Source: Campylobacter sp.
GTDB taxonomy: Bacteria > Campylobacterota > Campylobacteria > Campylobacterales > Campylobacteraceae
Length of the DNA stretch: 13,341 nucleotides
Direction of reading: 5' to 3'
NCBI GenBank assembly: GCA_024680445.1
Contig: JAILCJ010000222.1
Coordinates: 1-13,341, forward strand
Position numbers and translations under genes: made by a program. The notes beneath the pieces are model-generated. The model was not told where the DNA came from, searched no databases, and worked only from the letters and a program-made list of their open reading frames with translations. Positions 5,909 through 13,138 of this stretch are shown here, in pieces (the stretch's first letter is position 1; each line of letters begins with the position of its first letter).

Positions 5909-8542
5909 GTGGCTGATTTTTACGATGCAAAACAAGTAGAAGAAAAATTTTATAAAATTTGCGAAGAACGCGGATATTTCGAGATAGATGGAAACAAATC
6001 CATACAAGAAGAAGGCAAAAATTTCTGCATTATGATGCCACCGCCAAATGTTACAGGAGTGCTACATATCGGGCATTCGCTAACTTTTACACTTCAAGAT
6101 ATCATGACGCGTTATAAACGCATGGACGGATATCGCACGCTTTGGCAACCCGGTCTTGATCACGCTGGAATTGCCACTCAAAATGTAGTCGAAAAACAAC
6201 TTTTAGCCCAGGGTATCAAAAAAGAAGAAATAGGCAGAGAAAAATTCCTTGAAAAAGTTTGGCAATGGAAAGAACAAAGTGGCGGTCAGATCGTTCATCA
6301 AATGAGACGCCTTGGCATCACACCAGCTTGGAGCAGACAAAGATTCACCATGGACGAAGGGCTAAAAAAAGCCGTCAAAAAAGCCTTTGTTAGCCTTTAC
6401 AATAAAGGCCTTATCGTAAGAGGCAATTATATGGTAAATTGGTGTACGCACGACGGAGCATTGAGCGATGTTGAGGTTGATCACAAAGAAAACAAGGGCA
6501 AACTTTATCATATTCGCTATTATTTAGCCGAAAATTCAAACAAAGCCCAATCACCTTATGTTGTAGTCGCTACAACTCGTCCAGAAACCTACTTTGGCGA
6601 CACTGCCGTTATGGTAAATCCAGCCGATGAACGTTACAAACACCTTATCGGACAAAGCGTTATTTTGCCGATAATAAATCGCAAAATTCCTATCATCGCC
6701 GATTCTCATGTTGATATGGAATTTGGAACCGGACTTGTTAAAGTTACTCCGGCACACGATATAAACGACTATGAAGTTGGCAAAAGACACAATCTTGAAT
6801 TTATAACTATTTTTGACGAAAAAGGCATTTTAAACGAATATTGCGATAAATTTGCAGGACTTGAAAGGTTAGAAGCCCGTGATATCGTTGTTAATGAGCT
6901 TGAAAAACTTGGAAATATCGAAAAAATCGAAGATTATGTAAATCAAGTGGGATATTGCTATCGTTGTAAAAACATAGTCGAGCCATACATTTCAAAGCAA
7001 TGGTTCGTTAAAAGCGATATAGCAAAACAAGCCATCAAAAAAGTAAATGACGGCGGCGCCCAATTTTATCCGAGTCATTGGATAAACAGCTTCAATGCTT
7101 GGATGAGGGAGCTAAAAGACTGGTGTATCAGTCGCCAACTTTGGTGGGGTCATCAAATTCCGGTTTATTACTGCGAGTGCGGACACGAGTGGGCGGACGA
7201 GGCGGACGAAGTTTTGGCTTGCCCAAAATGTGGCTCCAAAAAATTTAATCAAGATCCAGATGTGCTTGATACTTGGTTTTCAAGCGGTCTTTGGCCGATT
7301 TCAACTCTTGGTTGGGGCAATGGCGAGGCACTAAAAGGGCAAAAATGGTTTGAAAACGATTTGACGGATTTTTATCCAAACACCATGCTTATCACAGGCT
7401 TTGATATACTCTTTTTCTGGGTTGCTAGAATGATGTTTCAAAGCGAAAATGCCCTAAATCAAATTCCATTTAAAGACATATATTTGCACGCCCTTGTCAA
7501 GGATAAAGACGGCAAGAAAATGAGTAAAAGTAGCGGAAATATCATAGATCCGCTTGATAAAATAAACGAATTTTCAGCAGATATTTTGCGTTTTACCTTA
7601 GCTTTACTCGCCGTTCAAGGCAGAGATATAAGACTAAGCGATGAAAAATTAGTCTTGGTAAGAAATTTTACAAACAAACTTTATAACGCTAGTAAATTTT
7701 TGCTTTTAAATGCAAGCAAATTTGAAAATTTAGACCAAATTCAGATAAATACCACCCTTGGCAAATACATGCTAAGTCGTTTTAACGAGTGTGTTGGCAT
7801 GGTTCGCCAAAATATAGATTCATACCGCTTCAATGACGCAGCAAACGCACTTTACAAATTTTTATGGGACGAGTTTTGTGACTGGGGCATAGAGCTTAGC
7901 AAGGCTGAAAAATCCGCTATCGGCGAACTTGGAGCGATTTTCAAAGAAGCCATGAGAGTGCTTAGTCCGTTCATGCCATTTTTGAGCGAATATTTATTTT
8001 GCGAACTTAGTGGCACAAGCCTTGAAAATTCACGCTCTATCATGGTCGAGCCTTATCCAAAACTAAAAGAACGAGACCTAAAAATAGAAAAGAATTTCGC
8101 CCTTATCATAGAGGCCATAGTTAGCATACGCCGTGCAAAAGCTCAAATCGAACTTGGCAACTCAAAAATCGCCTTAGCTTATGTAAAAAGCAATGATGGC
8201 GTGGATCTAAGCAAGTTTGTAAATTACATCAAATTGCTTGCTAAGTGCGATGAAGTCAAATTCTGCACAGAAAAAATCGAAAATTCTATCCGTGATGTAA
8301 GCGAAAATTTAGAAAGCTTTATCCCGCTTGCCGGGGTTGATACAAGCGCTATTGTTGCAAGGTTAAATTCTCAAAAAATCAAACTTGAAAAAGAAGTTGC
8401 AAAACTAGACGCTATGCTTTCAAATGAGAAATTCTTGGCATCGGCTCCGCAAAATGTCGTTGATACAAATCGCCAAGGCTTACAAAACGCAAAAGATAAG
8501 CTTGCAAAAGTTATAAATGAACTTGAAAATTTTGGTGTTTAG
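5909..8542 (+). CDS. valS: Valine--tRNA ligase
   Basis: Charges tRNA(Val) with valine in the cytoplasm and edits mischarged threonine. It is a class I synthetase of 877 residues, the usual size. The HIGH motif is at residues 53-56 within PPPNVTGVLHIGH, and the KMSKS motif is at 537-541. The editing domain lies between, with TTRPETYFGDTAV and HVDMEFGTGLVKVTPAHD. Cys pairs CYRC and CECGHEW...CPKCG may bind zinc. The C-terminal 60 residues form the tRNA-binding coiled coil typical of ValRS (KLEKEVAKLDAMLSNEKFL...). The start is GTG at 5909, after TAAGGATGCAAG; an ATG at 5902 is out of frame and stops after four codons. I recall valS beside the metNI genes in C. jejuni; here ddh lies between them. 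Confidence 0.97.
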   Translation: MADFYDAKQVEEKFYKICEERGYFEIDGNKSIQEEGKNFCIMMPPPNVTGVLHIGHSLTFTLQDIMTRYKRMDGYRTLWQPGLDHAGIATQNVVEKQLLAQGIKKEEIGREKFLEKVWQWKEQSGGQIVHQMRRLGITPAWSRQRFTMDEGLKKAVKKAFVSLYNKGLIVRGNYMVNWCTHDGALSDVEVDHKENKGKLYHIRYYLAENSNKAQSPYVVVATTRPETYFGDTAVMVNPADERYKHLIGQSVILPIINRKIPIIADSHVDMEFGTGLVKVTPAHDINDYEVGKRHNLEFITIFDEKGILNEYCDKFAGLERLEARDIVVNELEKLGNIEKIEDYVNQVGYCYRCKNIVEPYISKQWFVKSDIAKQAIKKVNDGGAQFYPSHWINSFNAWMRELKDWCISRQLWWGHQIPVYYCECGHEWADEADEVLACPKCGSKKFNQDPDVLDTWFSSGLWPISTLGWGNGEALKGQKWFENDLTDFYPNTMLITGFDILFFWVARMMFQSENALNQIPFKDIYLHALVKDKDGKKMSKSSGNIIDPLDKINEFSADILRFTLALLAVQGRDIRLSDEKLVLVRNFTNKLYNASKFLLLNASKFENLDQIQINTTLGKYMLSRFNECVGMVRQNIDSYRFNDAANALYKFLWDEFCDWGIELSKAEKSAIGELGAIFKEAMRVLSPFMPFLSEYLFCELSGTSLENSRSIMVEPYPKLKERDLKIEKNFALIIEAIVSIRRAKAQIELGNSKIALAYVKSNDGVDLSKFVNYIKLLAKCDEVKFCTEKIENSIRDVSENLESFIPLAGVDTSAIVARLNSQKIKLEKEVAKLDAMLSNEKFLASAPQNVVDTNRQGLQNAKDKLAKVINELENFGV

Positions 8543-8590
8543 GGTGAAAATTTGACCTTGAATTTTTTCAAATTTGATTTTTGATTTTAT

Positions 8591-8624
8591 AAATTTGAGT
8601 AAATTTAGCAAAAAACTCAAATTT
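8591..8624 (+). terminator. Perfect 10-bp hairpin downstream of valS
   Basis: AAATTTGAGT (8591-8600) and ACTCAAATTT (8615-8624) are perfect inverted repeats with a 14-base loop, starting 49 bases after the valS stop. The right arm ends in TTT but no longer T-run follows. It could terminate valS transcription or protect its 3' end. The 252-base gap 8543-8794 otherwise holds AT-rich sequence, this hairpin, the stem-loop before ddh and no ORF I can support; no single -10 for ddh stands out. Confidence 0.35.
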
Positions 8625-8744
8625 TACACAAAATTTAAAAATCAAATTTGCATAATTTATATTGAATTTAAAAAGAAATGTTAAAACTTTGAAATGATAT
8701 TTTTTGGATTTTGCATAAGAACTTGGAAATTTGAGAGAGTGCCG

Positions 8745-8783
8745 TGAAATTTTGTTTTTTTTCGCACAAAAAATAAAATTTCA
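8745..8783 (+). promoter_or_regulatory. 16-bp stem-loop abutting the ddh ribosome binding site
   Basis: Left arm TGAAATTTTGTTTTTT (8745-8760) and right arm AAAAAATAAAATTTCA (8768-8783) pair over all 16 positions, the only non-Watson-Crick pair being a G-U, around the 7-base loop TTCGCAC. The right arm ends at the first A of the AAAGGA ribosome binding site (8783-8788) of ddh. It may act as a translational control structure, an mRNA stabiliser or a DNA operator; the sequence shows the structure but not which. Confidence 0.55.
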
Positions 8784-8794
8784 AAGGATATAAA

Positions 8795-9778
8795 ATGAGT
8801 AAAATAAAATTAGCAATTTTAGGTTATGGCAATCTCGGACGCGGTGTTGAGTTGGCAGTTAAAAATACAAGCGATTGCGAACTAGTCGCAGTTTTTTCAA
8901 GACGAGATCCAAAAAGTGTAAAAACTTTTGGAGCACCGGTATTTTCACAAGACGACATTTTGGCTCATAAAGACAAATTTGATGTTTTGGTTCTTTGCGG
9001 TGGCAGTGCAACTGATTTGCCTAAACAAACACCAGAATTTGTTAAAAATTTCAATGTTGTCGATAGTTTCGATACTCACGCCAAAATTCCAGAGCATTTT
9101 GCAAATGTTGATAAAAATGCCAAAGAAAACGGCAAAGTAGGCATTATAGCCGTTGGTTGGGATCCGGGCTTGTTTTCTTTAAACCGCTTGATAAGCCAAA
9201 GTGTGCTTGAAAATGGCGAGAGTTATACTTTTTGGGGCAAAGGCGTAAGTCAAGGTCACTCTGACGCTATTCGCCGAATAGACGGGGTCATAGACGCAAG
9301 ACAATACACCATACCAGTTCAAGAAGCACTTGATAAAGTAAGATCAGGCGAGAATCCAAAACTAAGCACAAGGCAAAAACACCTTCGTGAATGCTTTGTA
9401 GTCGCAAAAGATGATGCCGATAAAGCTAAAATCGAACACGAAATAAAAACTATGCCAAATTATTTTGCAGACTACGATACTACCGTGCATTTTATAGATT
9501 TAGACACCCTAAAACGCGAACACGGCGGTATCCCGCATGGTGGTTTTGTATTTAGAAGCGGTGCAACTGGTCAAAACGATGAAACAAAACATATCATCGA
9601 ATTTTCGCTAAAACTTGGTTCGAATCCAGAATTTACAGCCAGCGTTTTAGTCGCCTACGCAAGAGCTGCTTATAAATTAAGCAAAAAGGGCGAAAGCGGT
9701 GCATATACGGTGTTTGATATAGCCCCTGCCCTATTATCATCTCGAAGCGGTGACGAGTTAAGAAAAGAAATTTTATAA
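8795..9778 (+). CDS. ddh: meso-Diaminopimelate D-dehydrogenase
   Basis: NADPH-dependent enzyme that interconverts L-2-amino-6-oxopimelate (tetrahydrodipicolinate, with ammonia) and meso-diaminopimelate, a one-step route to the peptidoglycan and lysine precursor. The 327-residue sequence follows the Corynebacterium glutamicum Ddh closely from memory: dinucleotide-binding GYGNLGRG (10-17), FSRR (34-37) for the NADPH phosphate, GSATD (70-74), GWDPGLFS (121-128), [17 protein letters not shown] (146-162), MPNYFADY, and the C-terminal [17 protein letters not shown]. No key segment is missing. The ATG follows AAAGGA directly after a strong stem-loop. metN starts 10 bases after its stop, so ddh is probably transcribed with metN and metI. 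Most bacteria, including the well-studied campylobacters as I recall, use the succinylase route, so this gene is probably an acquired or sporadic addition between valS and metN. Confidence 0.92.
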   Translation: MSKIKLAILGYGNLGRGVELAVKNTSDCELVAVFSRRDPKSVKTFGAPVFSQDDILAHKDKFDVLVLCGGSATDLPKQTPEFVKNFNVVDSFDTHAKIPEHFANVDKNAKENGKVGIIAVGWDPGLFSLNRLISQSVLENGESYTFWGKGVSQGHSDAIRRIDGVIDARQYTIPVQEALDKVRSGENPKLSTRQKHLRECFVVAKDDADKAKIEHEIKTMPNYFADYDTTVHFIDLDTLKREHGGIPHGGFVFRSGATGQNDETKHIIEFSLKLGSNPEFTASVLVAYARAAYKLSKKGESGAYTVFDIAPALLSSRSGDELRKEIL

Positions 9779-9788
9779 GGACAAAGCC

Positions 9789-10745
9789 TTGATACATATA
9801 AAAAATCTAAAAAAATACTACGGCAAAAATCTTATCATAAATGATGTGAGTTTTGATGTAGGGCAAGGCGAAATTTTCGCCATTGTCGGACATAGCGGTG
9901 CTGGTAAAAGCACTCTGCTTCGTTGTATAAACGGACTTGAAAGTTATCAAGGCGGAAATTTACTAGTTGAAGGTAAAGAGATCAAAAACCTTAATGATAA
10001 TGAGTTGAGACATTTTCGTAAAAATGTAGGCATGATATTTCAGCATTTCGCTTTGATGAGTCGCAAAAATGTTTTTGAAAATGTCGCAACTCCGCTTAGA
10101 TTTTGGGGCTATGACGAAAGTTATATAAATTCTCGTGTTAGCGAGTTGCTCGAACTTGTAGAACTTGGCGAAAAAAAATCAGTCTATCCAGCTTCACTTT
10201 CTGGCGGTCAAAAACAACGAGTTGCGATAGCCAGAGCCTTGGCTTTAAACCCTAAAATTTTGCTTTCAGATGAGGCAACTTCGGCACTTGATCCTAAGAT
10301 CACAAAAGGTGTTTTGGAGCTTTTGGCTAAGATAAATAAAGAATTTGGCATAAGCATAGTGCTAGTTACTCATGAAATGGAGGTTGTAAAAAAGATCGCA
10401 AATACAGCGGTTTTGCTAGATCGTGGCGAGGTCGTAAGTAGCGGGACTACGCAAGATCTATTTTTAAAACCAGACGAAAAAATGAGACATTTTTTGGGCG
10501 AAGATGAAATTTTGCCAACAAGCGGGGTAAATGTAAAGCTATATTTTCCAAAAGAAGTTGCACAAAATAGTGTAATAACAACCATGGCAAGGGAGCTTGA
10601 CATAAATTTCAACATAGTTTGGGGTAAACTCGAAGAGTTAGGCGGCATAGTGCTTGGCAACTTAGTCATAAATATAGATGAAAAAGATAAAGAAAAAGTG
10701 ATAAATTTTATAGAAAAAAGTGGCGTTTTATGGGAGATAGGATAA
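9789..10745 (+). CDS. metN: Methionine ABC transporter ATP-binding protein
   Basis: The ATPase of a MetNIQ-type importer, on the cytoplasmic face of the inner membrane. Walker A is GHSGAGKS (residues 34-41), the ABC signature LSGGQ is at 137-141, Walker B is ILLSDE followed by ATSALDP, and the switch His lies in VTHEM. After about residue 240 there is a NIL domain (from VKLYFPKEV to the end), the regulatory domain that in E. coli MetN binds methionine and shuts the transporter when internal methionine is high; this supports a methionine role rather than general amino acids. The start is TTG at 9789, chosen because AAGGA at 9776-9780 is well spaced and the family N-terminus ([12 protein letters not shown]) follows. 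The stop overlaps the metI start by one base (TAATG). Confidence 0.93.
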   Translation: MIHIKNLKKYYGKNLIINDVSFDVGQGEIFAIVGHSGAGKSTLLRCINGLESYQGGNLLVEGKEIKNLNDNELRHFRKNVGMIFQHFALMSRKNVFENVATPLRFWGYDESYINSRVSELLELVELGEKKSVYPASLSGGQKQRVAIARALALNPKILLSDEATSALDPKITKGVLELLAKINKEFGISIVLVTHEMEVVKKIANTAVLLDRGEVVSSGTTQDLFLKPDEKMRHFLGEDEILPTSGVNVKLYFPKEVAQNSVITTMARELDINFNIVWGKLEELGGIVLGNLVINIDEKDKEKVINFIEKSGVLWEIG

Positions 10746-11425
10746 TGAAATTTTTTGGTATAGATTTTTCAAATTTTAGCGATGTTTTTATGCGAATACT
10801 GCTCCCTGCGATAAATGAAACGCTTTATATGAGCTTGGTTTCTACGATTTTGGCTTTTGTTTTGGGCATTATCCCTGCTGTGATGCTTATACTTTCTGGC
10901 AAAAATGGGCTAAAACCAAACCCTGTGTTATATAGTACCCTCGATGTTATCGTAAATACCTTGCGAAGTTTCCCTTTTATCATACTTATCATCGTGCTTT
11001 TTCCGATTACAAAAATGATAGTTGGCACTAGCATAGGCACCACAGCAGCCATCGTGCCACTTACCATAGGGGCGGCTCCCTTTGTAGCAAGGCTCATAGA
11101 AAATTCGCTCAAAGAAGTCGATAGCGGTATAATCGAAGCCGCAAAAAGCTTTGGGGCGTCAAAATTGCAGATAATTTTTAAAGTAATGTTTGTCGAAGCA
11201 CTTCCTGGCATAATTTCGGCTTTTACCCTCACCCTTATCCTAAATATCGGCTTTTCAGCCATGGCTGGTGCAGTTGGTGGCGGAGGCTTGGGTGCCGTGG
11301 CGATAAACTATGGCTATCAAAGATTTCGTCCTGATATCATGCTATATACGGTCGTAATTCTCGTGATTATGGTGCAAATTTTTCAAATTTTGGGAAATTA
11401 TTTTTATAAAATCACTAAAAAATAG
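10745..11425 (+). CDS. metI: Methionine ABC transporter permease
   Basis: The membrane channel of the importer, in the inner membrane. It is about 226 residues with some five hydrophobic segments, in line with MetI (E. coli 217). The EAA loop that docks on MetN is EAAKSFGAS at residues 131-139, followed by KVMFVEALPG. The conserved Gly-rich segment AGAVGGGGLGAVAINYGY is also present. I chose ATG 10745, which overlaps the metN stop as TAATG and has GGAGATAGG just upstream, over the in-frame ATG at 10730, which would add five residues and has no good ribosome binding site. It is translationally coupled to metN. A 233-base gap with regulatory-looking structures separates it from metQ. Confidence 0.92.
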   Translation: MKFFGIDFSNFSDVFMRILLPAINETLYMSLVSTILAFVLGIIPAVMLILSGKNGLKPNPVLYSTLDVIVNTLRSFPFIILIIVLFPITKMIVGTSIGTTAAIVPLTIGAAPFVARLIENSLKEVDSGIIEAAKSFGASKLQIIFKVMFVEALPGIISAFTLTLILNIGFSAMAGAVGGGGLGAVAINYGYQRFRPDIMLYTVVILVIMVQIFQILGNYFYKITKK

Positions 11426-11440
11426 CAATTTTTATCAAAA

Positions 11441-11461
11441 TTTAAAGAAATTTTCTTTAAA
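11441..11461. repeat. Perfect 10+1+10 palindrome upstream of metQ leader
   Basis: TTTAAAGAAA (11441-11450) and TTTCTTTAAA (11452-11461) are perfect inverted repeats separated by one base. The right arm overlaps the putative -10 TAAAAT at 11458-11463. This geometry suits a dimeric repressor operator over a promoter; as an RNA it could also act as a weak metI terminator, but no T-run follows. Confidence 0.6.
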
Positions 11462-11463
11462 AT
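11458..11463 (+). promoter_or_regulatory. Putative -10 box for the metQ leader transcript
   Basis: TAAAAT in CTTTAAAAT, 31 bases upstream of the small ORF start at 11494 and about 200 bases upstream of metQ. A start near 11470 would give a transcript carrying the small ORF, both stem-loops and metQ. I see no better -10 between 11470 and metQ. It is half buried in the palindrome at 11441-11461. Confidence 0.4.
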
Positions 11464-11493
11464 CAGCCCAAATTTTTCACGAAAGGATAAAAC

Positions 11494-11559
11494 ATGAAAT
11501 CAGATATGTGCGATATGTGTCGCTTGGCAGAAATTAAGATGTCGCAAGACCAAAACTAA
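11494..11559 (+). CDS. 21-codon Met/Cys-rich ORF, possible leader peptide
   Basis: ATG at 11494 with a good ribosome binding site (GAAAGGA, 11481-11487) opens a 21-codon frame beginning MKSDMCDMCRLAEIKM and ending in TAA at 11557-11559. Four of 21 residues are Met (1, 5, 8, 16), and two Cys form CDMC at 6-9. The stop codon lies in the left arm of a perfect 10-bp stem-loop, and a second stem-loop follows before metQ. Size, composition and position suggest a leader peptide sensing methionine or cysteine supply, but it could be a free-standing small metal-binding peptide or chance. It matches no small protein I know. Confidence 0.5.
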   Translation: MKSDMCDMCRLAEIKMSQDQN

Positions 11560-11587
11560 GCACAAAAGTCTTTTTAAGTGCTTAGTT
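11554..11587 (+). promoter_or_regulatory. Stem-loop A overlapping the small ORF stop
   Basis: AACTAAGCAC (11554-11563) and GTGCTTAGTT (11578-11587) are perfect 10-bp inverted repeats with a 14-base spacer, inside which AAAA and TTTT can add four more pairs. The left arm contains the last sense codon and the stop codon of the 21-codon ORF, so a terminating ribosome would block the stem. Confidence 0.6.
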
Positions 11588-11588
11588 A

Positions 11589-11645
11589 GCTAAACATTTA
11601 AAAAGATTTTCATAAAAGCGTCCTTTTAAATGTTAGCAAATTTTT
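11589..11645 (+). terminator. Stem-loop B with T-run just before metQ
   Basis: GCTAAACATTTAAAAAGA (11589-11606) pairs with TCCTTTTAAATGTTAGC (11621-11637) as a stem of about 16 bp with one bulged A and one mismatch. AAATTTTT (11638-11645) follows, and then the metQ ribosome binding site TAAGGA. This resembles an intrinsic terminator inside the metQ leader; with no clear promoter after it, it would have to be leaky or conditional. Confidence 0.5.
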
Positions 11646-11658
11646 ATAAGGATAAATA

Positions 11659-12438
11659 ATGAAAAAACTTTTCACTTCATCACTTCTAGCCCTTGGCATC
11701 GTTGCTTTTGCAAACGCTGCTGATAACAATAAAATCATAGTTGCTGCAACCCCAGTCCCTCACGCTGAAATTTTACAAGCTGCCCAACCGCTTTTAAAAG
11801 CAGAAGGTTTTGAACTTGAAATCAAAGAATTTAACGACTACACAGTACCAAATTTGGCAACACAAGATGGCGATGTAGACGCAAATTTCTTTCAACATTT
11901 GCCATATTTGCAAGAATTCAATAAAAACAAAGGCACAACCTTAGTTCAAACAGTTGGCGTTCATATAGAGCCAATGGGCGTGTATTCTAGCAAGATAAAA
12001 GACATAAAAGAGCTAAAAGACGGTGATAGCGTAGCCGTGCCAAACGACCCAACAAACGAAAGCCGTGCATTAGATGTATTGGCAAGTGCTGGACTTATCA
12101 AACTAAATGACAATCCCCTTAAAACTCCGCTTGATATCACCGAAAATCCAAAAAATTTGAAATTTAGCGAGATAGAAACTGCCCAACTCCCACGCACCCT
12201 TGATGATGTAAATATCGCTGTTATTAACACAAACTATGCTTTAAATGCTAAATTAAATCCGCTAAAAGACGCCTTAGTATTAGAAAGCAAAGACAGCCCT
12301 TATGTTAACTACCTTGTCGTTAAAACAGGCAATGAAAACAGCCCAAAAACAAAAGCTCTAAACAAAGTTCTTAATTCAAAAGAGATCAAAGAATTTATAG
12401 AGAAAAAATACCAAGGTGCGATTTTACCTGCATTTTAA
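11659..12438 (+). CDS. metQ: Methionine ABC transporter substrate-binding protein
   Basis: Periplasmic NLPA/MetQ-family binding protein that delivers methionine to MetNI. Residues 1-20 are a signal peptide (MKKLFTSSLLALGIVAFANA) with an ANA-A type I cleavage site; there is no lipobox Cys, unlike E. coli MetQ, so the mature protein should be soluble. Family signatures are ATPVPHAEIL, FNDYTVPNLA, VDANFFQHLPYL (from residue 73), PNDPTNESRAL and VINTNYAL. The 259-residue length is normal. TAAGGA precedes the ATG by about 7 bases, and a GC-rich hairpin follows the stop. The 233-base gap after metI contains a small ORF, two stem-loops and a palindrome. Codons 145-211 are repeated almost exactly at 13139-13341. 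Substrate identity rests on family and on the NIL domain of MetN. Confidence 0.92.
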   Translation: MKKLFTSSLLALGIVAFANAADNNKIIVAATPVPHAEILQAAQPLLKAEGFELEIKEFNDYTVPNLATQDGDVDANFFQHLPYLQEFNKNKGTTLVQTVGVHIEPMGVYSSKIKDIKELKDGDSVAVPNDPTNESRALDVLASAGLIKLNDNPLKTPLDITENPKNLKFSEIETAQLPRTLDDVNIAVINTNYALNAKLNPLKDALVLESKDSPYVNYLVVKTGNENSPKTKALNKVLNSKEIKEFIEKKYQGAILPAF

Positions 12439-12445
12439 TAACTCA

Positions 12446-12469
12446 CCCAGCAAGCAAATCCTTGCTGGG
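12446..12469 (+). terminator. GC-rich hairpin terminator after metQ
   Basis: CCCAGCAAG (12446-12454) and CTTGCTGGG (12461-12469) form a perfect 9-bp stem with a 6-base loop, 8 bases after the metQ stop. The following CTTTGCTG is only partly T-rich, so termination may be incomplete, but this is the strongest G-C stem in the window. Confidence 0.65.
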
Positions 12470-12517
12470 CTTTGCTGAAAATTACGCAAATTAAGTAAAT
12501 TTAAAGACCAAAAAAGC

Positions 12518-12523
12518 GATAAT
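12518..12523 (+). promoter_or_regulatory. Putative -10 box for the nitroreductase gene
   Basis: GATAAT lies 34 bases before the ATG at 12552 and after the metQ terminator hairpin, which argues that the nitroreductase gene has its own transcript. No clear -35 is visible, as is common in this group. Confidence 0.35.
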
Positions 12524-12551
12524 CTAATGGAATTTGCACAAAGGAGATGAA

Positions 12552-13121
12552 ATGCAACTACTAGAAGCTATGCAAAAACGAACAAGTTTGCGTGATTTTA
12601 CGGATTATATGCCAAGTAAGGCAGAAATCGATGCGATTTTGGAGGCGATTTATTACGCGCCGGTCGTATTTATCAGCAAAAACACCCATATTAGCGTCAT
12701 CACCGACAAGGATGTCCTAAAACAGCTCGATGAACTCGGTGTGAGCAAATATGGCAAACCGCTAAACATCAGCAGTGTTTTGTATAACGCTCCTGTTTAT
12801 ATCGTGATCTCAGCACCGCTAGCTAGCGATGCGCCAGAGGCATTCAAAGAAGCCATAGATGTTGATTTTGTCAATAGAAGCCTAGCTTGGACGGTGGGCA
12901 CAATGGTGCAAAATATCCAGCTTAGAGCCACTGATCTAGGTCTTGCGAGTTGCCCTGTAAATGGCACGGTAGCAGGGCTCATACACGATAAGGCATTATC
13001 GCAAAAAATAGGCATACCAGAGGGCTACACACCGCTGACATCGGTGGTAATCGGCAAGAGCAAAACCCCATACGAAATACGCCAAGGGCGAAAAGATAAC
13101 TACCAAGTAAGCTTCATCTAA
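12552..13121 (+). CDS. Nitroreductase-family FMN-dependent oxidoreductase
   Basis: A 189-residue cytoplasmic flavoprotein of the nitroreductase superfamily, expected to use NAD(P)H and FMN; the natural substrate cannot be read from the sequence. Supporting segments are KRTSLRDF (9-16), the Arg-Ser/Thr-x-x-Arg FMN-binding motif near the N-terminus, AIYYAPVVFISKNTHISVI in the usual APSxxNxQP position, TVGTMVQNIQLRATDLGLASC, the typical central helix, and a C-terminal IPEGYTPLTSVVIGKSK strand. I chose ATG 12552 because AAGGAG lies 6 bases upstream; the in-frame TTG 12534 would place the ribosome binding site inside the gene. It has its own likely promoter, stands between the intact metQ and a metQ remnant, and has no evident functional link to methionine uptake. 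I cannot tell whether it is related to the RdxA-type nitroreductases of campylobacters. Confidence 0.87.
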   Translation: MQLLEAMQKRTSLRDFTDYMPSKAEIDAILEAIYYAPVVFISKNTHISVITDKDVLKQLDELGVSKYGKPLNISSVLYNAPVYIVISAPLASDAPEAFKEAIDVDFVNRSLAWTVGTMVQNIQLRATDLGLASCPVNGTVAGLIHDKALSQKIGIPEGYTPLTSVVIGKSKTPYEIRQGRKDNYQVSFI

Positions 13122-13138
13122 GCCTAGCTAAATTTAGG

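Noticed and set aside
8928..9140. 70-codon forward frame inside ddh
   Set aside because: Alternate-frame shadow of a well-supported ddh, with no independent start signal.
10730..10744. ATG at 10730 as metI start
   Set aside because: The ATG at 10745 overlaps the metN stop as TAATG and has GGAGATAGG upstream; 10730 has no good ribosome binding site.
10825..11262. Antisense 145-codon frame opposite metI
   Set aside because: It lies wholly inside a strongly supported metI, has no ribosome binding site or recognisable product, and its hydrophobic composition mirrors the sense gene.
11426..11658. SAM or other known methionine riboswitch upstream of metQ
   Set aside because: I looked for the multi-helix junction and conserved cores of S-box-type elements and found only two simple stem-loops and a mini-ORF.
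12534..12551. TTG at 12534 as nitroreductase start
   Set aside because: It would place the AAGGAG site inside the gene; ATG 12552 is correctly spaced from it and gives the family N-terminus.
12552..13121. Nitroreductase gene as clearly foreign by GC content
   Set aside because: Sampled lines run about 43-52% GC, but parts of metI and valS reach similar values, so composition alone does not support transfer.
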